A DNA stretch of 8,348 bases. Origin: Ignavibacteriota bacterium. GTDB taxonomy: Bacteria > Bacteroidota > Ignavibacteria > UBA10030 > UBA6906. Under the pieces are notes generated by a model. It saw nothing but the letters and a program-made list of their open reading frames with translations. It searched no databases and had not been told where the DNA came from. This document shows, piece after piece, positions 1 through 6,453 of the stretch. The stretch spans positions 1 to 8,348 of the forward strand of contig JACQVJ010000153.1 in assembly GCA_016209805.1 (NCBI GenBank). Reading direction: 5' to 3'. Every line of letters begins with the position of its first letter. Positions within the stretch are counted from its first letter, which is position 1. The position numbers and the translations under genes are program-made.

Positions 1-481
1 CTGTGAGCACAAGGGTTTGTACCGTCAGGGCTTTGCATCGGCGCCTGAGCCTGATGCCAGTTATCTTCTCCCATTCGGTGTAGCAAAGGTAAAAAAAGAA
101 GGCGACGAGATTTCGATAATCACATGGGGAATGCCTGTTCAGCGCTCGCTCGATGCTGCCCGCAAGGTCGAAGAGAAGCTCGGTGTGGGCATTGAGGTTA
201 TCGACCTTCGCACCCTCAATCCTCTTGACAAAGACACCATCCTGAAGTCAGTGCGAAAGACGGGAAAGGCGTTGATCGTGCATGAAGATACGCTGACCGG
301 TGGCTTTGGAGCTGAGATAGCTGCCATCATCGGTGCTGAGGCATTTGAGCGCCTCGATGCGCCAATCATGCGGGTTGCAGCAAAGGACACCCCGGTTCCG
401 TATGGGCCTGAGCTGGAAAACGCCATGTTACCTCAGGAGTCGGACATCATTGCGGCGTTGGAGAAGCTGGCGACCTACTAG
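1..481 (+). CDS. 2-oxo acid dehydrogenase E1 component, beta-type C-terminal part (partial, 5' end outside window)
   Basis: This is the last ~160 residues of an E1 beta-type thiamine diphosphate (TPP) enzyme; the reading frame is open to the window edge and ends in TAG at 479-481. Visible are the end of the pyrimidine-binding domain (EHKGLYRQ, positions 5-28) and a complete transketolase C-terminal domain, with LRTLNPLD and the strongly conserved IVHEDTLTGGFGAE stretch. Proteins of this class work with E1 alpha to decarboxylate a 2-oxo acid and pass the acyl group to lipoyl-E2. The same regions align by eye with the complete E1 beta at 2177-3154, so the two are paralogues. Because E1 alpha follows after only one base, this could be a separate beta subunit. 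It could also be the tail of a fused alpha/beta E1 polypeptide, a form known in Bacteroidota relatives; the upstream sequence would decide. Family assignment is firm, but substrate and architecture are not. Confidence 0.9.
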   Translation, partial: CEHKGLYRQGFASAPEPDASYLLPFGVAKVKKEGDEISIITWGMPVQRSLDAARKVEEKLGVGIEVIDLRTLNPLDKDTILKSVRKTGKALIVHEDTLTGGFGAEIAAIIGAEAFERLDAPIMRVAAKDTPVPYGPELENAMLPQESDIIAALEKLATY

Positions 482-482
482 T

Positions 483-1484
483 ATGACAATCACGGCAGAA
501 CGCACAAGACCAAAATCTCCGACCGGTTTGTCCAACCCGGACAGACTTGAGCTTTACCGGTACATGGTACTGACACGAGAATGCGATAACGCCATACTCC
601 GTCTGTACAAGCAGGGGAAGATGGTCGGTGGCGCATACACCGGCTATGGCAATGAGGCGACGGCAGTGGGGAGCGCCTATGCCCTTGAAGATCATGACTA
701 CATCTTTCCGATGCACAGGGATCTTGGTGCGCATCTCGTCAAAGGGCAATCCCTCCGAAATATTTTTCTCCAGCAGCTTGCCCGTGCAAACAGCTTCACG
801 CGCGGTCGCGACGGCACCGGCCACTATGCGGATCCATCGCTGCGCATTTATGGCAACGTGAGCCACCTTGCGGCGATGATTCCTGTTGCCGTCGGTGTAG
901 CGCTTGCCTGCAAGTTGAGAAAGGAAAACGCTGTTGTTATGACGTATGTGGGTGACGGGGGATCCAATGTGGGTGATTTTCATGAAGGGTTGAATATGGC
1001 CGCCGTTATGAGGCTCCCCTTTGTTCTGATTATTGAAAACAATCAGTTTGCGTACTCAACGCCGATTGCAAAACAATTCGCCGGACAGAAACTATCGGAT
1101 CGCGCGGTCGGTTATGGAATTCCCGGAACGACCATTGACGGGACAGATGTTGTGCGCGTGTATGACGCATGCAAAAAGGCCGTCGACCAGGCTCGCCGTG
1201 GCGAAGGACCAACCTTGATTGAAACGATCACAATGCGGATGCACGGTCATTCGGCATCGGACGATGCTTCCTACGTTCCCACGGGAATGATCGACGAGTG
1301 GAAGAAGAGAGATCCCATCTATAGGTTCGAGAAAGTGCTCACAAACGACAGGGTTCTCACAGAGTCGAGTAAGAATCAAATCTACGAGAAAGTCCGTTCG
1401 GAAATTGAGGAAGCAGTGAAGTTTGCCGAGGAGAGTCCCTATACTCCGGGTGAGCAAGCTGGAGAAGGGGTTTACGCACCCTGA
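483..1484 (+). CDS. 2-oxo acid dehydrogenase E1 alpha subunit (branched-chain type likely)
   Basis: Predicted 333-residue E1 alpha, the TPP-binding half of the E1 heterotetramer that decarboxylates 2-oxo acids in the cytoplasmic dehydrogenase complex. The TPP/Mg motif is clear: GDG at residues 157-159, then 26 residues, then NN at 186-187. The active-site loop HGHSASDD begins at residue 254, as expected for an E1 alpha. The ATG at 483 is chosen because recognisable E1 alpha sequence (NPDRLELYRYMVLTRECD) begins shortly after it. The open frame runs further upstream to 333, but that part overlaps the preceding gene and is not E1-like. The start lies one base after the TAG of the upstream gene, with no good Shine-Dalgarno close by, so translational coupling is likely. 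The length is normal for bacterial E1 alpha. Its natural partner is either the beta-type gene just upstream or the E1 beta at 2177. The branched-chain assignment is inferred from overall similarity and is less sure than the family. Confidence 0.93.
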   Translation: MTITAERTRPKSPTGLSNPDRLELYRYMVLTRECDNAILRLYKQGKMVGGAYTGYGNEATAVGSAYALEDHDYIFPMHRDLGAHLVKGQSLRNIFLQQLARANSFTRGRDGTGHYADPSLRIYGNVSHLAAMIPVAVGVALACKLRKENAVVMTYVGDGGSNVGDFHEGLNMAAVMRLPFVLIIENNQFAYSTPIAKQFAGQKLSDRAVGYGIPGTTIDGTDVVRVYDACKKAVDQARRGEGPTLIETITMRMHGHSASDDASYVPTGMIDEWKKRDPIYRFEKVLTNDRVLTESSKNQIYEKVRSEIEEAVKFAEESPYTPGEQAGEGVYAP

Positions 1485-1495
1485 TGGCAGGACCT

Positions 1496-1592
1496 ATGCT
1501 GACAAAGAGCGAATTGCTCGAAGCTCTCGAATCCATGCCCGACAGGGTTCTCCATTGACCAACTGATGGACAGGTTGATTTTAATACAGAAG
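1496..1592 (+). pseudogene. Frameshifted N-terminal stub of a small antitoxin-like protein
   Basis: Starting at ATG 1496 the frame reads MLTKSELLEALESMPDR and then stops at TGA 1556-1558. Skipping one G of the GGG at 1545-1547 lets the reading continue as FSIDQLMDRLILIQK up to 1592. The combined text resembles the N-terminal half of a family of small (about 60-80 residue) proteins common in Bacteroidota, Chlorobi and cyanobacteria. These are usually paired with a RelE/ParE-type toxin and carry a FSIDEL-x-ERI motif; this comparison is from memory. The second half is missing: after the final QK the sequence runs straight into the ribosome binding site of the next gene, and the shifted frame ends at 1631. 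An upstream ATG at 1484, overlapping the E1 alpha stop, would give a 24-residue peptide in the first frame. No partner toxin is present. I read this as a decayed remnant; a short translated leader peptide is the alternative. Confidence 0.55.
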
Positions 1593-1594
1593 GG

Positions 1595-1601
1595 AAGGAG
1601 G
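1595..1601 (+). promoter_or_regulatory. Strong ribosome binding site of the antitoxin gene
   Basis: AAGGAGG, extended by TG to a nine-base match with the 16S anti-Shine-Dalgarno sequence, lies four bases before ATG 1606. It is the best Shine-Dalgarno in the window; most neighbouring genes have weak or no recognisable sites. It fixes the start of the antitoxin at 1606. Confidence 0.8.
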
Positions 1602-1605
1602 TGTT

Positions 1606-1818
1606 ATGCTGACGGTAAAGGGAATCTATGATGGGAAGCAAATCCGACCTCTCAAGAAGCTCTCTCTGAAAAAGAAGTACAAAGTCGTTATTACATTCTT
1701 GGAAGAAATCGAAGACAGTAGCGGGATCAGGGCGTTCACCTCACAAAGTGAAGGCTTCTCTTTTTGGGAAGATGAACGGGAAGATATCTATCAAGATCTT
1801 CTAAAGCGAAAGTCGTGA
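1606..1818 (+). CDS. Putative antitoxin of a PemK/MazF-type toxin-antitoxin pair
   Basis: A 70-residue soluble protein. The first ~35 residues (VKGIYDGKQIRPLKKL, then KKKYKVVITFLEE) look like a short beta-rich dimerisation segment. The acidic, aromatic tail (FSFWEDEREDIYQDLL, about residues 51-66) is the kind of C-terminal segment that wraps around a MazF-family toxin. Small proteins with this layout are commonly encoded directly before PemK/MazF genes; this is family knowledge and was not searched here. The start is set by the AAGGAGG at 1595. The gene overlaps the toxin gene by four bases (GTGA), which implies coupled translation with antitoxin made first. The region is poorer in GC than its surroundings (1741-1800 is 38% by hand count). 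Its role, neutralising the downstream RNase and probably autoregulating the pair, is inferred from partner and architecture, since no DNA-binding fold is obvious in it. Confidence 0.75.
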   Translation: MLTVKGIYDGKQIRPLKKLSLKKKYKVVITFLEEIEDSSGIRAFTSQSEGFSFWEDEREDIYQDLLKRKS

Positions 1819-2141
1819 GGACTGGTGACATTGTCATTGTCCCGTTTCCATTTGCTGACATACCAGTGCGGAAGGTACGTCCAGGTGTTGTTATTAGCCT
1901 AACGAAGGATCGATATCGGGATGTGATTGTCTGTGCCATCAGCTCAGTTGTTGAAGGGGTACTATCTGAAAACGAGTTTCTTGTTCAACCGAGCCGCGTA
2001 AATGGGCTTCGCGTTGAATCTGTAGTGAAAGTAGATCGGATTGTAACATTGAAACGCAGTACGATTATTACTACACTCGGCAAGCTTACGCAGCCGGAGC
2101 TTGCACGGTTCAAGGCTATCTTTAGGAAGTTGGTCGGTTAA
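1815..2141 (+). CDS. PemK/MazF-family toxin (endoribonuclease)
   Basis: A 108-residue protein with the hallmark start of the PemK/MazF barrel, GDIVIVPFPFAD (residues 4-15), followed by the conserved K-x-RP at residues 20-23 in the strand leading to VVIS. Family members are mRNA- or tRNA-cleaving RNases that arrest translation until bound by their antitoxin. R22 matches the catalytic Arg position. At the place of the usual catalytic Thr there is Ser (ISS, residues 42-44), a substitution I believe occurs in other PemK-like members, so activity is plausible. The C-terminal part contains VKVDRIVTLKRS and GKLTQPEL, also typical. The GTG start at 1815 overlaps the antitoxin stop, which should keep toxin translation dependent on and lower than that of the antitoxin. 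The length is normal and no damage is seen. The target sequence cannot be predicted. Confidence 0.9.
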   Translation: MRTGDIVIVPFPFADIPVRKVRPGVVISLTKDRYRDVIVCAISSVVEGVLSENEFLVQPSRVNGLRVESVVKVDRIVTLKRSTIITTLGKLTQPELARFKAIFRKLVG

Positions 2142-2176
2142 GTTCCTCCAAGAGGTCGCAGCAAATTGAACGATTG

Positions 2177-3154
2177 ATGGTCACGATGACATACATAGAA
2201 GCCATCTCACGTGGTATGTGGGAAGAAATGGAGCGTGATCGGTCTGTGTTTCTCCTCGGTGAAGACATTGGCGAATATGGCGGGGCATTCAAAGCGACGA
2301 AAGGGTTCCTGAAGCACTTTGGCGAAGACCGGGTGATCGACACGGTCTTGTCGGAAGCCGCCATCATCGGTGCAGCGACGGGTGCTGCGATTGTAGGGAT
2401 GCGACCTATCGCCGAGATGCAGTTCGCGGATTTCGTTACGTGTGGATTCAATCAGCTTGTTGTCAACACGGCGAAGACACATTACCGATGGGGTATCCCC
2501 GTGCCCATGGTTGTGCGGCTTCCAACTGGTGGCTACATCCACGGAGGGCCATATCACTCGGCAAGTACGGAGGCATGGTTCTTCCACGTTCCGGGGTTGA
2601 AGATCGTCGCTCCATCCAGTCCGTATGATGCCAAGGGCCTGATCAAGGCGGCGGTGCGTGATAATAATCCCGTTCTCTATTTCGAATACAAATATCTGTA
2701 TCGCCGCATCAAAGAAGAGCTTCCCGAAGGGGAGTACACTGTCGAGATTGGGAAAGGTAAGATCAAGCGGGAGGGGAATGACGTCGTTATCTTCACGTAT
2801 GGCTCGGCGGTACATTTTTCTCTCGATGCGGCCGAGATTCTCTCGAAAGAAGACGGCATTGAAACGATGGTTGTCGATCTTCGCACACTACAACCTCTCG
2901 ACAAGGAACTGATCGTCGACTCGGTGAAGAAAACTGGAAAGGTGTTGATCGTTCACGAAGACACACTTACGGGAGGAATTGGCGCGGAGGTGGCGGCACT
3001 GATTAGCGAGAAGGCGTTTCATTACCTTGATGCACCGATCAAACGTGTTGCCTCCTTGGATGCGCCTGTTCCGTTTGCACCACCGCTGGAGGAATTCTAC
3101 TTGCCCGATACCAAGAAGATCGTGCGCGCTCTTCGGGAGTTGAGCAACTTCTGA
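2177..3154 (+). CDS. 2-oxo acid dehydrogenase E1 beta subunit (branched-chain type likely)
   Basis: Predicted 325-residue E1 beta, which with E1 alpha forms the TPP-dependent decarboxylase. The pyrimidine-binding domain covers about residues 5-180, with GEDIGEYGGAF near residue 29 and the cofactor-activating Glu in the DTVLSE motif (E60). GGPYHSASTEAWFFHVPG and FEYKYLYR follow. The transketolase C-terminal domain (about 200-320) carries LRTLQPLD and IVHEDTLTGG. The FEYKYLYR substrate-side segment is the reason for preferring a branched-chain type over pyruvate. The start is uncertain: TTG 2174, ATG 2177 and ATG 2186 are all in frame. None has a well-spaced Shine-Dalgarno; the nearest GAGG, at 2152-2155, is 21 bases away. 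ATG 2177 is chosen. The gene is separated from its alpha partner by the toxin-antitoxin insert and is followed after 41 bases by E2. Compared with the partial beta at 1-481, the C-terminal domains are clearly homologous but divergent, so this is not a recent duplication. Confidence 0.93.
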   Translation: MVTMTYIEAISRGMWEEMERDRSVFLLGEDIGEYGGAFKATKGFLKHFGEDRVIDTVLSEAAIIGAATGAAIVGMRPIAEMQFADFVTCGFNQLVVNTAKTHYRWGIPVPMVVRLPTGGYIHGGPYHSASTEAWFFHVPGLKIVAPSSPYDAKGLIKAAVRDNNPVLYFEYKYLYRRIKEELPEGEYTVEIGKGKIKREGNDVVIFTYGSAVHFSLDAAEILSKEDGIETMVVDLRTLQPLDKELIVDSVKKTGKVLIVHEDTLTGGIGAEVAALISEKAFHYLDAPIKRVASLDAPVPFAPPLEEFYLPDTKKIVRALRELSNF

Positions 3155-3195
3155 GTGATCGGTCTGATTAATCTCAGTAGAGAGGAAATGATGTC

Positions 3196-4524
3196 ATGGC
3201 AAAAGTCGAAGTCGTAATGCCGCAAATGGGGGAGAGTATTGCAGAGGGGACAATTATCAAGTGGCATAAGAAGGTTGGCGATAAGGTAAAGAAGGACGAG
3301 ACTCTCCTTGAAATAAGCACGGACAAGGTGGATTCGGAAATTCCGTCGCCGGCATCAGGTGTCCTTGCGGAGATAGTAGTTGAGGAACAAAAGACCGTTC
3401 CCGTGCGGACAGTGATTGCATTCCTCGAGACCGATGGAGAGGGAGTAGCGGCTGCTTCTCAGACGAGCTCATCAGCTGCGCTCTCGAAGGAAGCTCCCAA
3501 GGCTCAGCCTCCCGCTCCAGCGCCACCTCAGCCGAGGGCAGCACCATCCTTGCAACAAGCAACGCTGCAGCCCGGAAGGTTCTACTCACCACTCGTCCTG
3601 AACATTGCGCGGACGGAAGGTGTCTCCATGGCCGAACTGGAAACAGTCCCGGGAACTGGAGAAGGAGGTCGTGTTTCAAAGAAAGACATCCTCGCGTATG
3701 TCGAAGCCAAAAAGGAGGGGACGATTGGACAACCTGCTGCGCCTTTAATCTCGAGAGCACCAGCAGGGCAAGTGGGCATTGTAGCAAAGCCAGTGGAAGT
3801 TCCTGAGCTACGAGAGAAATATCCTGCTCCGTTTCATGAGATTCTGCAGATGAGCAACGTCCTGCAGAAGATGGCCGAGCACATGGTGAAGAGCGTTCAC
3901 ACTTCACCCCACGTTTCGGCGATCCATGAGGTGGACATGACGAACGTTGTGAAGCATCGAGCAGAGCATGCTGCAGAGTTTGAACGCAAGGAAAGCTACA
4001 AGCTCACCTTCACGCCGTACATCGTCGAAGCTGTAGTTCGAGCAATCAAGAAATATCCGCTTGTCAACTGCTCAATTGAAGGCGACAAGATCATCAAGAA
4101 GAACTACATTAATCTTGGGATAGCTGTTGCTTCGGAGAATGGTTTGATTGTCCCGGTGATCAAGCATGCGGAAGAGAAAAACTTCCTCGGCTTTTCCCGC
4201 GCGGTAAATGATCTGGCGGCCCGCACGCGTAACAAGAAGTTGATGCCCGATGACATTCAAGGGGGAACGTTCACTATTTCAAACTTTGGCGTCTTCGGCA
4301 CGATGATTGGAACACCTATTATCAATCAACCGCAGGTCGCCATCCTTGGAACAGGTGCAATCAAGAAGAGAGTTGCAGTCATTGATGACGCGATTGCAAT
4401 CCGATCGATTGCATTCTTTACACTTTCATTCGATCATCGTATCGTTGATGGGGCGCTAGGAGGGATGTTCCTCGAAGAAATCGTGCAGAACCTGCAAAAC
4501 TTTGACATGAGCATGAAATTCTGA
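3196..4524 (+). CDS. Dihydrolipoamide acyltransferase, E2 component of a 2-oxo acid dehydrogenase complex
   Basis: A 442-residue E2, the structural core of the complex, which takes the acyl group from E1 and transfers it to CoA. The domains are in the usual order. A single lipoyl domain (about residues 1-80) carries lipoyl-lysine K44 in STDKVD. An Ala/Pro-rich flexible linker spans about 82-128. A peripheral subunit-binding domain spans about 129-170 (SPLVLNIARTEGVS, ending in GGRVSKKDI). A second linker leads to the catalytic domain from about residue 205. The catalytic signature DHRIVDG is at 413-419 with active His 414. The catalytic region reads more like the branched-chain/general acyltransferases than like the oxoglutarate enzyme. 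The ATG at 3196 is preceded by AGAGGA at 3181-3186, which supports this start over the out-of-frame ATGs at 3188 and 3191. lipA follows closely, so substrate protein and cofactor-making enzyme are probably co-expressed. No sign of damage. Confidence 0.95.
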   Translation: MAKVEVVMPQMGESIAEGTIIKWHKKVGDKVKKDETLLEISTDKVDSEIPSPASGVLAEIVVEEQKTVPVRTVIAFLETDGEGVAAASQTSSSAALSKEAPKAQPPAPAPPQPRAAPSLQQATLQPGRFYSPLVLNIARTEGVSMAELETVPGTGEGGRVSKKDILAYVEAKKEGTIGQPAAPLISRAPAGQVGIVAKPVEVPELREKYPAPFHEILQMSNVLQKMAEHMVKSVHTSPHVSAIHEVDMTNVVKHRAEHAAEFERKESYKLTFTPYIVEAVVRAIKKYPLVNCSIEGDKIIKKNYINLGIAVASENGLIVPVIKHAEEKNFLGFSRAVNDLAARTRNKKLMPDDIQGGTFTISNFGVFGTMIGTPIINQPQVAILGTGAIKKRVAVIDDAIAIRSIAFFTLSFDHRIVDGALGGMFLEEIVQNLQNFDMSMKF

Positions 4525-4563
4525 TTGGACGTGAACGTGGAGTTTGTCATACAAGAAATCAAA

Positions 4564-5415
4564 ATGGAGGAGAATCCCCGTCCCCCACGCCCTGAATGGT
4601 TGAAGGTGAAGATACCATCGGGTGAGGGTTTCTCGCGACTGAAGAATCTTATCGGTCGCAATCAACTCCACACCGTTTGCGAAGAGGCTCGTTGTCCCAA
4701 CATGGCCGAGTGTTGGAATGCCGGTACCGCCACCTTCATGATTCTCGGCGATATCTGTACCCGTTCATGTGGATTCTGCGCCGTGAAGACTGGCAGGCCG
4801 CAGGGGCTTGACCTTGAGGAACCGTATCGTGTTGCAGAAGCGATCAAGGTCATGAATGTCAAGCATGCAGTAATAACTTCCGTAAACCGCGATGAATTGC
4901 CCGACGGAGGGGCAGCGATCTTTGCTGAGACGATCCGTCAGGCACGTATCGTCAATCCGGGGATCACGATCGAAGTTCTCATTCCGGATTTTCGTGGTGT
5001 TTGGTGGGCGTTGGATATCGTGATGGAAGCCAAGCCGGAGATTCTTAACCACAACACAGAGACTGTCCCGCGCCTGTACCAGCGTGTCCGTCCCCAAGCG
5101 AAGTACGAGCGCAGCATTGAGCTCGTTCGCAGGGCCAAAGAAGGTGGGATGATAACGAAGAGCGGGCTTATGCTTGGCTTGGGCGAGACCATCGACGAGG
5201 TTCTTGAGGTGATGGAGGACTTACGAAAGCAATGTTGCGATATTCTGACTCTTGGACAGTACCTTCAACCTACCAAGGATCATCTCCCTGTTGAGCGTTT
5301 TGTCCATCCGGAGGAATTCAGAATGCTGAAGAGGGAAGGAATGGAAATGGGGTTCAGGCATGTTGAATCGGGGCCTCTCGTGAGAAGTTCCTACCACGCG
5401 GAGTTTCACGAGTAG
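4564..5415 (+). CDS. lipA: Lipoyl synthase
   Basis: A 283-residue radical-SAM enzyme that inserts two sulfur atoms into protein-bound octanoyl groups to give lipoyl groups, such as that on E2 K44 encoded just upstream. Both cluster motifs are intact. The auxiliary [4Fe-4S] ligands are C39, C44 and C50 (C-x4-C-x5-C), and the radical-SAM cluster ligands are C65, C69 and C72 (C-x3-C-x2-C). The C-terminal RSSYHA motif (from residue 274) supplies the family's serine ligand. ATG 4564 is chosen because the conserved PRPEWLKV segment begins a few residues later, which is usual. The frame extends upstream to a TTG at 4525, directly next to the E2 stop, which would add 13 residues and allow tight coupling. 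Neither start has a recognisable Shine-Dalgarno. Length and motifs are normal. lipB is not in this window, so the octanoyl donor route cannot be judged here. Confidence 0.95.
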   Translation: MEENPRPPRPEWLKVKIPSGEGFSRLKNLIGRNQLHTVCEEARCPNMAECWNAGTATFMILGDICTRSCGFCAVKTGRPQGLDLEEPYRVAEAIKVMNVKHAVITSVNRDELPDGGAAIFAETIRQARIVNPGITIEVLIPDFRGVWWALDIVMEAKPEILNHNTETVPRLYQRVRPQAKYERSIELVRRAKEGGMITKSGLMLGLGETIDEVLEVMEDLRKQCCDILTLGQYLQPTKDHLPVERFVHPEEFRMLKREGMEMGFRHVESGPLVRSSYHAEFHE

Positions 5416-5431
5416 TCCACCAACGTCGTAG

Positions 5432-5458
5432 CTTGGAGTCTATGCCAAGATTTTCTTT
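5432..5458 (+). terminator. Weak possible intrinsic terminator after lipA
   Basis: CTTGG at 5432-5436 can pair with CCAAG at 5445-5449 around an eight-base loop. An interrupted T tract (TTTTCTTT, 5451-5458) follows. It is correctly placed between the dehydrogenase/lipA unit and the ribosomal promoter, but the five-pair stem is short, so this is a tentative call. Its tail overlaps the -33 element of the rplM promoter. Confidence 0.35.
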
Positions 5459-5487
5459 GACTCTCTCCCTGATTTTTCCTATATTTG
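5456..5487 (+). promoter_or_regulatory. Bacteroidota-type sigma promoter of the rplM operon
   Basis: TTTG at 5456-5459 (the -33 element), a 20-base spacer, and TATATTTG at 5480-5487 match the TTTG / TAnnTTTG promoter recognised by the unusual primary sigma factor of Bacteroidota. It lies in the 115-base gap between lipA and rplM, in front of a highly expressed gene cluster. Transcription would be expected to begin around 5492-5495, leaving a leader of roughly 35-40 bases. The assignment is by consensus match only. Confidence 0.75.
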
Positions 5488-5519
5488 AAAACTTTTTGAA
5501 CGATGTTTGGAGCACACGT

Positions 5520-5525
5520 AAGGAG
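5520..5525 (+). promoter_or_regulatory. Ribosome binding site fixing the GTG start of rplM
   Basis: AAGGAG ends five bases before GTG 5531. There is no in-frame ATG near the conserved L13 N-terminus, so this site decides in favour of the GTG start. Confidence 0.7.
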
Positions 5526-5530
5526 AACTT

Positions 5531-5971
5531 GTGGATAAGCCAACACGCTTTTTCAAAACGTCCGACACCATCCACAAATGGCATTTGATTGATGCCAACG
5601 GCAAGACCCTGGGTCGCATTGCAACGGAGGCTGCACGATTGTTGAGAGGAAAACACAAGCCAGAGTTTACACCGAATGCCGACATGGGTGATTTTGTTGT
5701 TGTCGTCAATGCGGAGAAAGTGAAGCTTACGGGCAAGCGCGCGGAACTGAAAGAGTACTTTCACTACACTGGCTATCCAGGTGGCGCGACCTTTGAGCGC
5801 TTCCAAGACCTGATTCGCAAGCACCCGGAGCGCGTGTTTGAACATGCAGTGAGAGGAATGCTCCCCCACAACCGCCTCGGACGCCAGATAATCAAGAAGC
5901 TGAAGGTGTATGGCGGAGCTGAACACCCTCATGCGGCGCAGCGTCCGAGCGCGTACACCGTTAACAACTGA
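5531..5971 (+). CDS. rplM: 50S ribosomal protein L13
   Basis: A 146-residue protein of the large ribosomal subunit, where L13 is an early assembly protein bound to 23S rRNA. Conserved L13 segments are present throughout: [16 protein letters not shown] near residues 16-31, [17 protein letters not shown] in the middle, and the [16 protein letters not shown] stretch, followed by [14 protein letters not shown] near the C-terminus. The length is close to the usual ~142-150. It starts with GTG behind an AAGGAG. It is the first gene after the FCB-type promoter and is followed 23 bases later by rpsI, the pairing seen in nearly all bacteria. Confidence 0.97.
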   Translation: MDKPTRFFKTSDTIHKWHLIDANGKTLGRIATEAARLLRGKHKPEFTPNADMGDFVVVVNAEKVKLTGKRAELKEYFHYTGYPGGATFERFQDLIRKHPERVFEHAVRGMLPHNRLGRQIIKKLKVYGGAEHPHAAQRPSAYTVNN

Positions 5972-5994
5972 TGTAACAGGAGCCAGCCGAAGAG

Positions 5995-6387
5995 ATGCAG
6001 CCACACCCCACACTTGCAGTTGGAAGAAGAAAGACCTCTGTTGCCCGCGTGATTCTGACACCAGGCTCGGGCAAGATTACGATCAACAAACGTCCCTTGG
6101 ATGAGTACTTTCAGCTTGTGACACTGCGGCAGGATGTTGTGAAGCCGTTTGAAGTGACACAAACCGCGGGGAAGTATGACGCAAGAGTGAACGTCGAGGG
6201 AGGTGGCTCGTCGGGCCAGGCGGGCGCGATCCGGTTGAGTATTTCCCGTGCGCTCGTTGAGATGAGCGAGGACAATCGATCCTCACTCAGGAGTTCGGGC
6301 TTGTTGACGCGTGACCCGCGGATGGTTGAGCGAAAAAAGTACGGACAGAAGAAGGCCCGGAAGAGATTCCAGTTCTCGAAGCGTTAA
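5995..6387 (+). CDS. rpsI: 30S ribosomal protein S9
   Basis: A 130-residue small-subunit protein of the 30S head; its C-terminal tail reaches toward the P-site tRNA. Diagnostic segments are [10 protein letters not shown] near the N-terminus, [22 protein letters not shown] in the middle (split here as [10 protein letters not shown] and [12 protein letters not shown]), and the basic tail [12 protein letters not shown] ending in the invariant SKR. The length is the family norm. An AGGAG at 5978-5982 lies 12 bases before the ATG, somewhat far, and a GAAGAG directly abuts the start. It is co-transcribed with rplM. A 111-base gap with a strong hairpin separates it from rpsB. Confidence 0.97.
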   Translation: MQPHPTLAVGRRKTSVARVILTPGSGKITINKRPLDEYFQLVTLRQDVVKPFEVTQTAGKYDARVNVEGGGSSGQAGAIRLSISRALVEMSEDNRSSLRSSGLLTRDPRMVERKKYGQKKARKRFQFSKR

Positions 6388-6401
6388 TGTGTAAATAAAC
6401 A

Positions 6402-6409
6402 TACCTTTG
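6402..6409 (+). promoter_or_regulatory. Possible -7 box of a second promoter before rpsB
   Basis: TACCTTTG fits the TAnnTTTG consensus and sits 14 bases after the rpsI stop. No TTTG is found at the expected distance upstream, so it is a weaker candidate than the rplM promoter. If used, transcription would start near 6415, at the base of the hairpin that follows. Confidence 0.35.
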
Positions 6410-6411
6410 GA

Positions 6412-6453
6412 TTTTGCCGGCAGTGTGGCGCCTCAGGCGCCATTCCGGCAGAA
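6412..6453 (+). repeat. Strong two-part hairpin between rpsI and rpsB
   Basis: The inner stem is perfect: TGGCGCC (6426-6432), a TCA loop, and GGCGCCA (6436-6442). The outer stem pairs TGCCGG (6415-6420) with CCGGCA (6445-6450) and can extend to nine pairs (6412-6420 with 6445-6453) including one G-T pair. The two stems are joined by an asymmetric internal loop (five bases left, two right). No T tract follows on either strand, so it is not a standard terminator. It may be a leader structure controlling rpsB-tsf (S2 is known to autoregulate its operon in E. coli), an mRNA-stabilising or processing element between the two halves of the cluster, or a copy of a dispersed palindromic repeat. The structure is plain to see; the function is unknown. 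Confidence 0.7.

Noticed and set aside
333..482. Upstream extension of the E1 alpha frame
   Set aside because: It overlaps the conserved C-terminal domain of the preceding E1 beta-type gene and its translation is Arg/Ser-rich without E1 similarity; ATG 483 fits better.
1555..1587. TTGACC and TAATAC as a sigma-70-like promoter for the toxin-antitoxin pair
   Set aside because: The spacer is 21 bases, too long for that promoter class, and the bases also encode the antitoxin-like stub. No TTTG / TAnnTTTG alternative was found there.
2145..2155. Small hairpin CCTC-CAA-GAGG before E1 beta as a translation switch
   Set aside because: Only four pairs, and the GAGG is 21 bases from the start codon, too far to act as its ribosome binding site.
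3257..3907. Minus-strand open frame of 216 codons opposite the E2 gene
   Set aside because: Low-complexity, Ser/Leu/Pro-rich translation mirroring the Ala/Pro linker of E2; no start signal or family resemblance.
5354..6061. Minus-strand open frame of 235 codons opposite rplM
   Set aside because: Spans a confirmed promoter-gene arrangement on the other strand and has no recognisable protein features.
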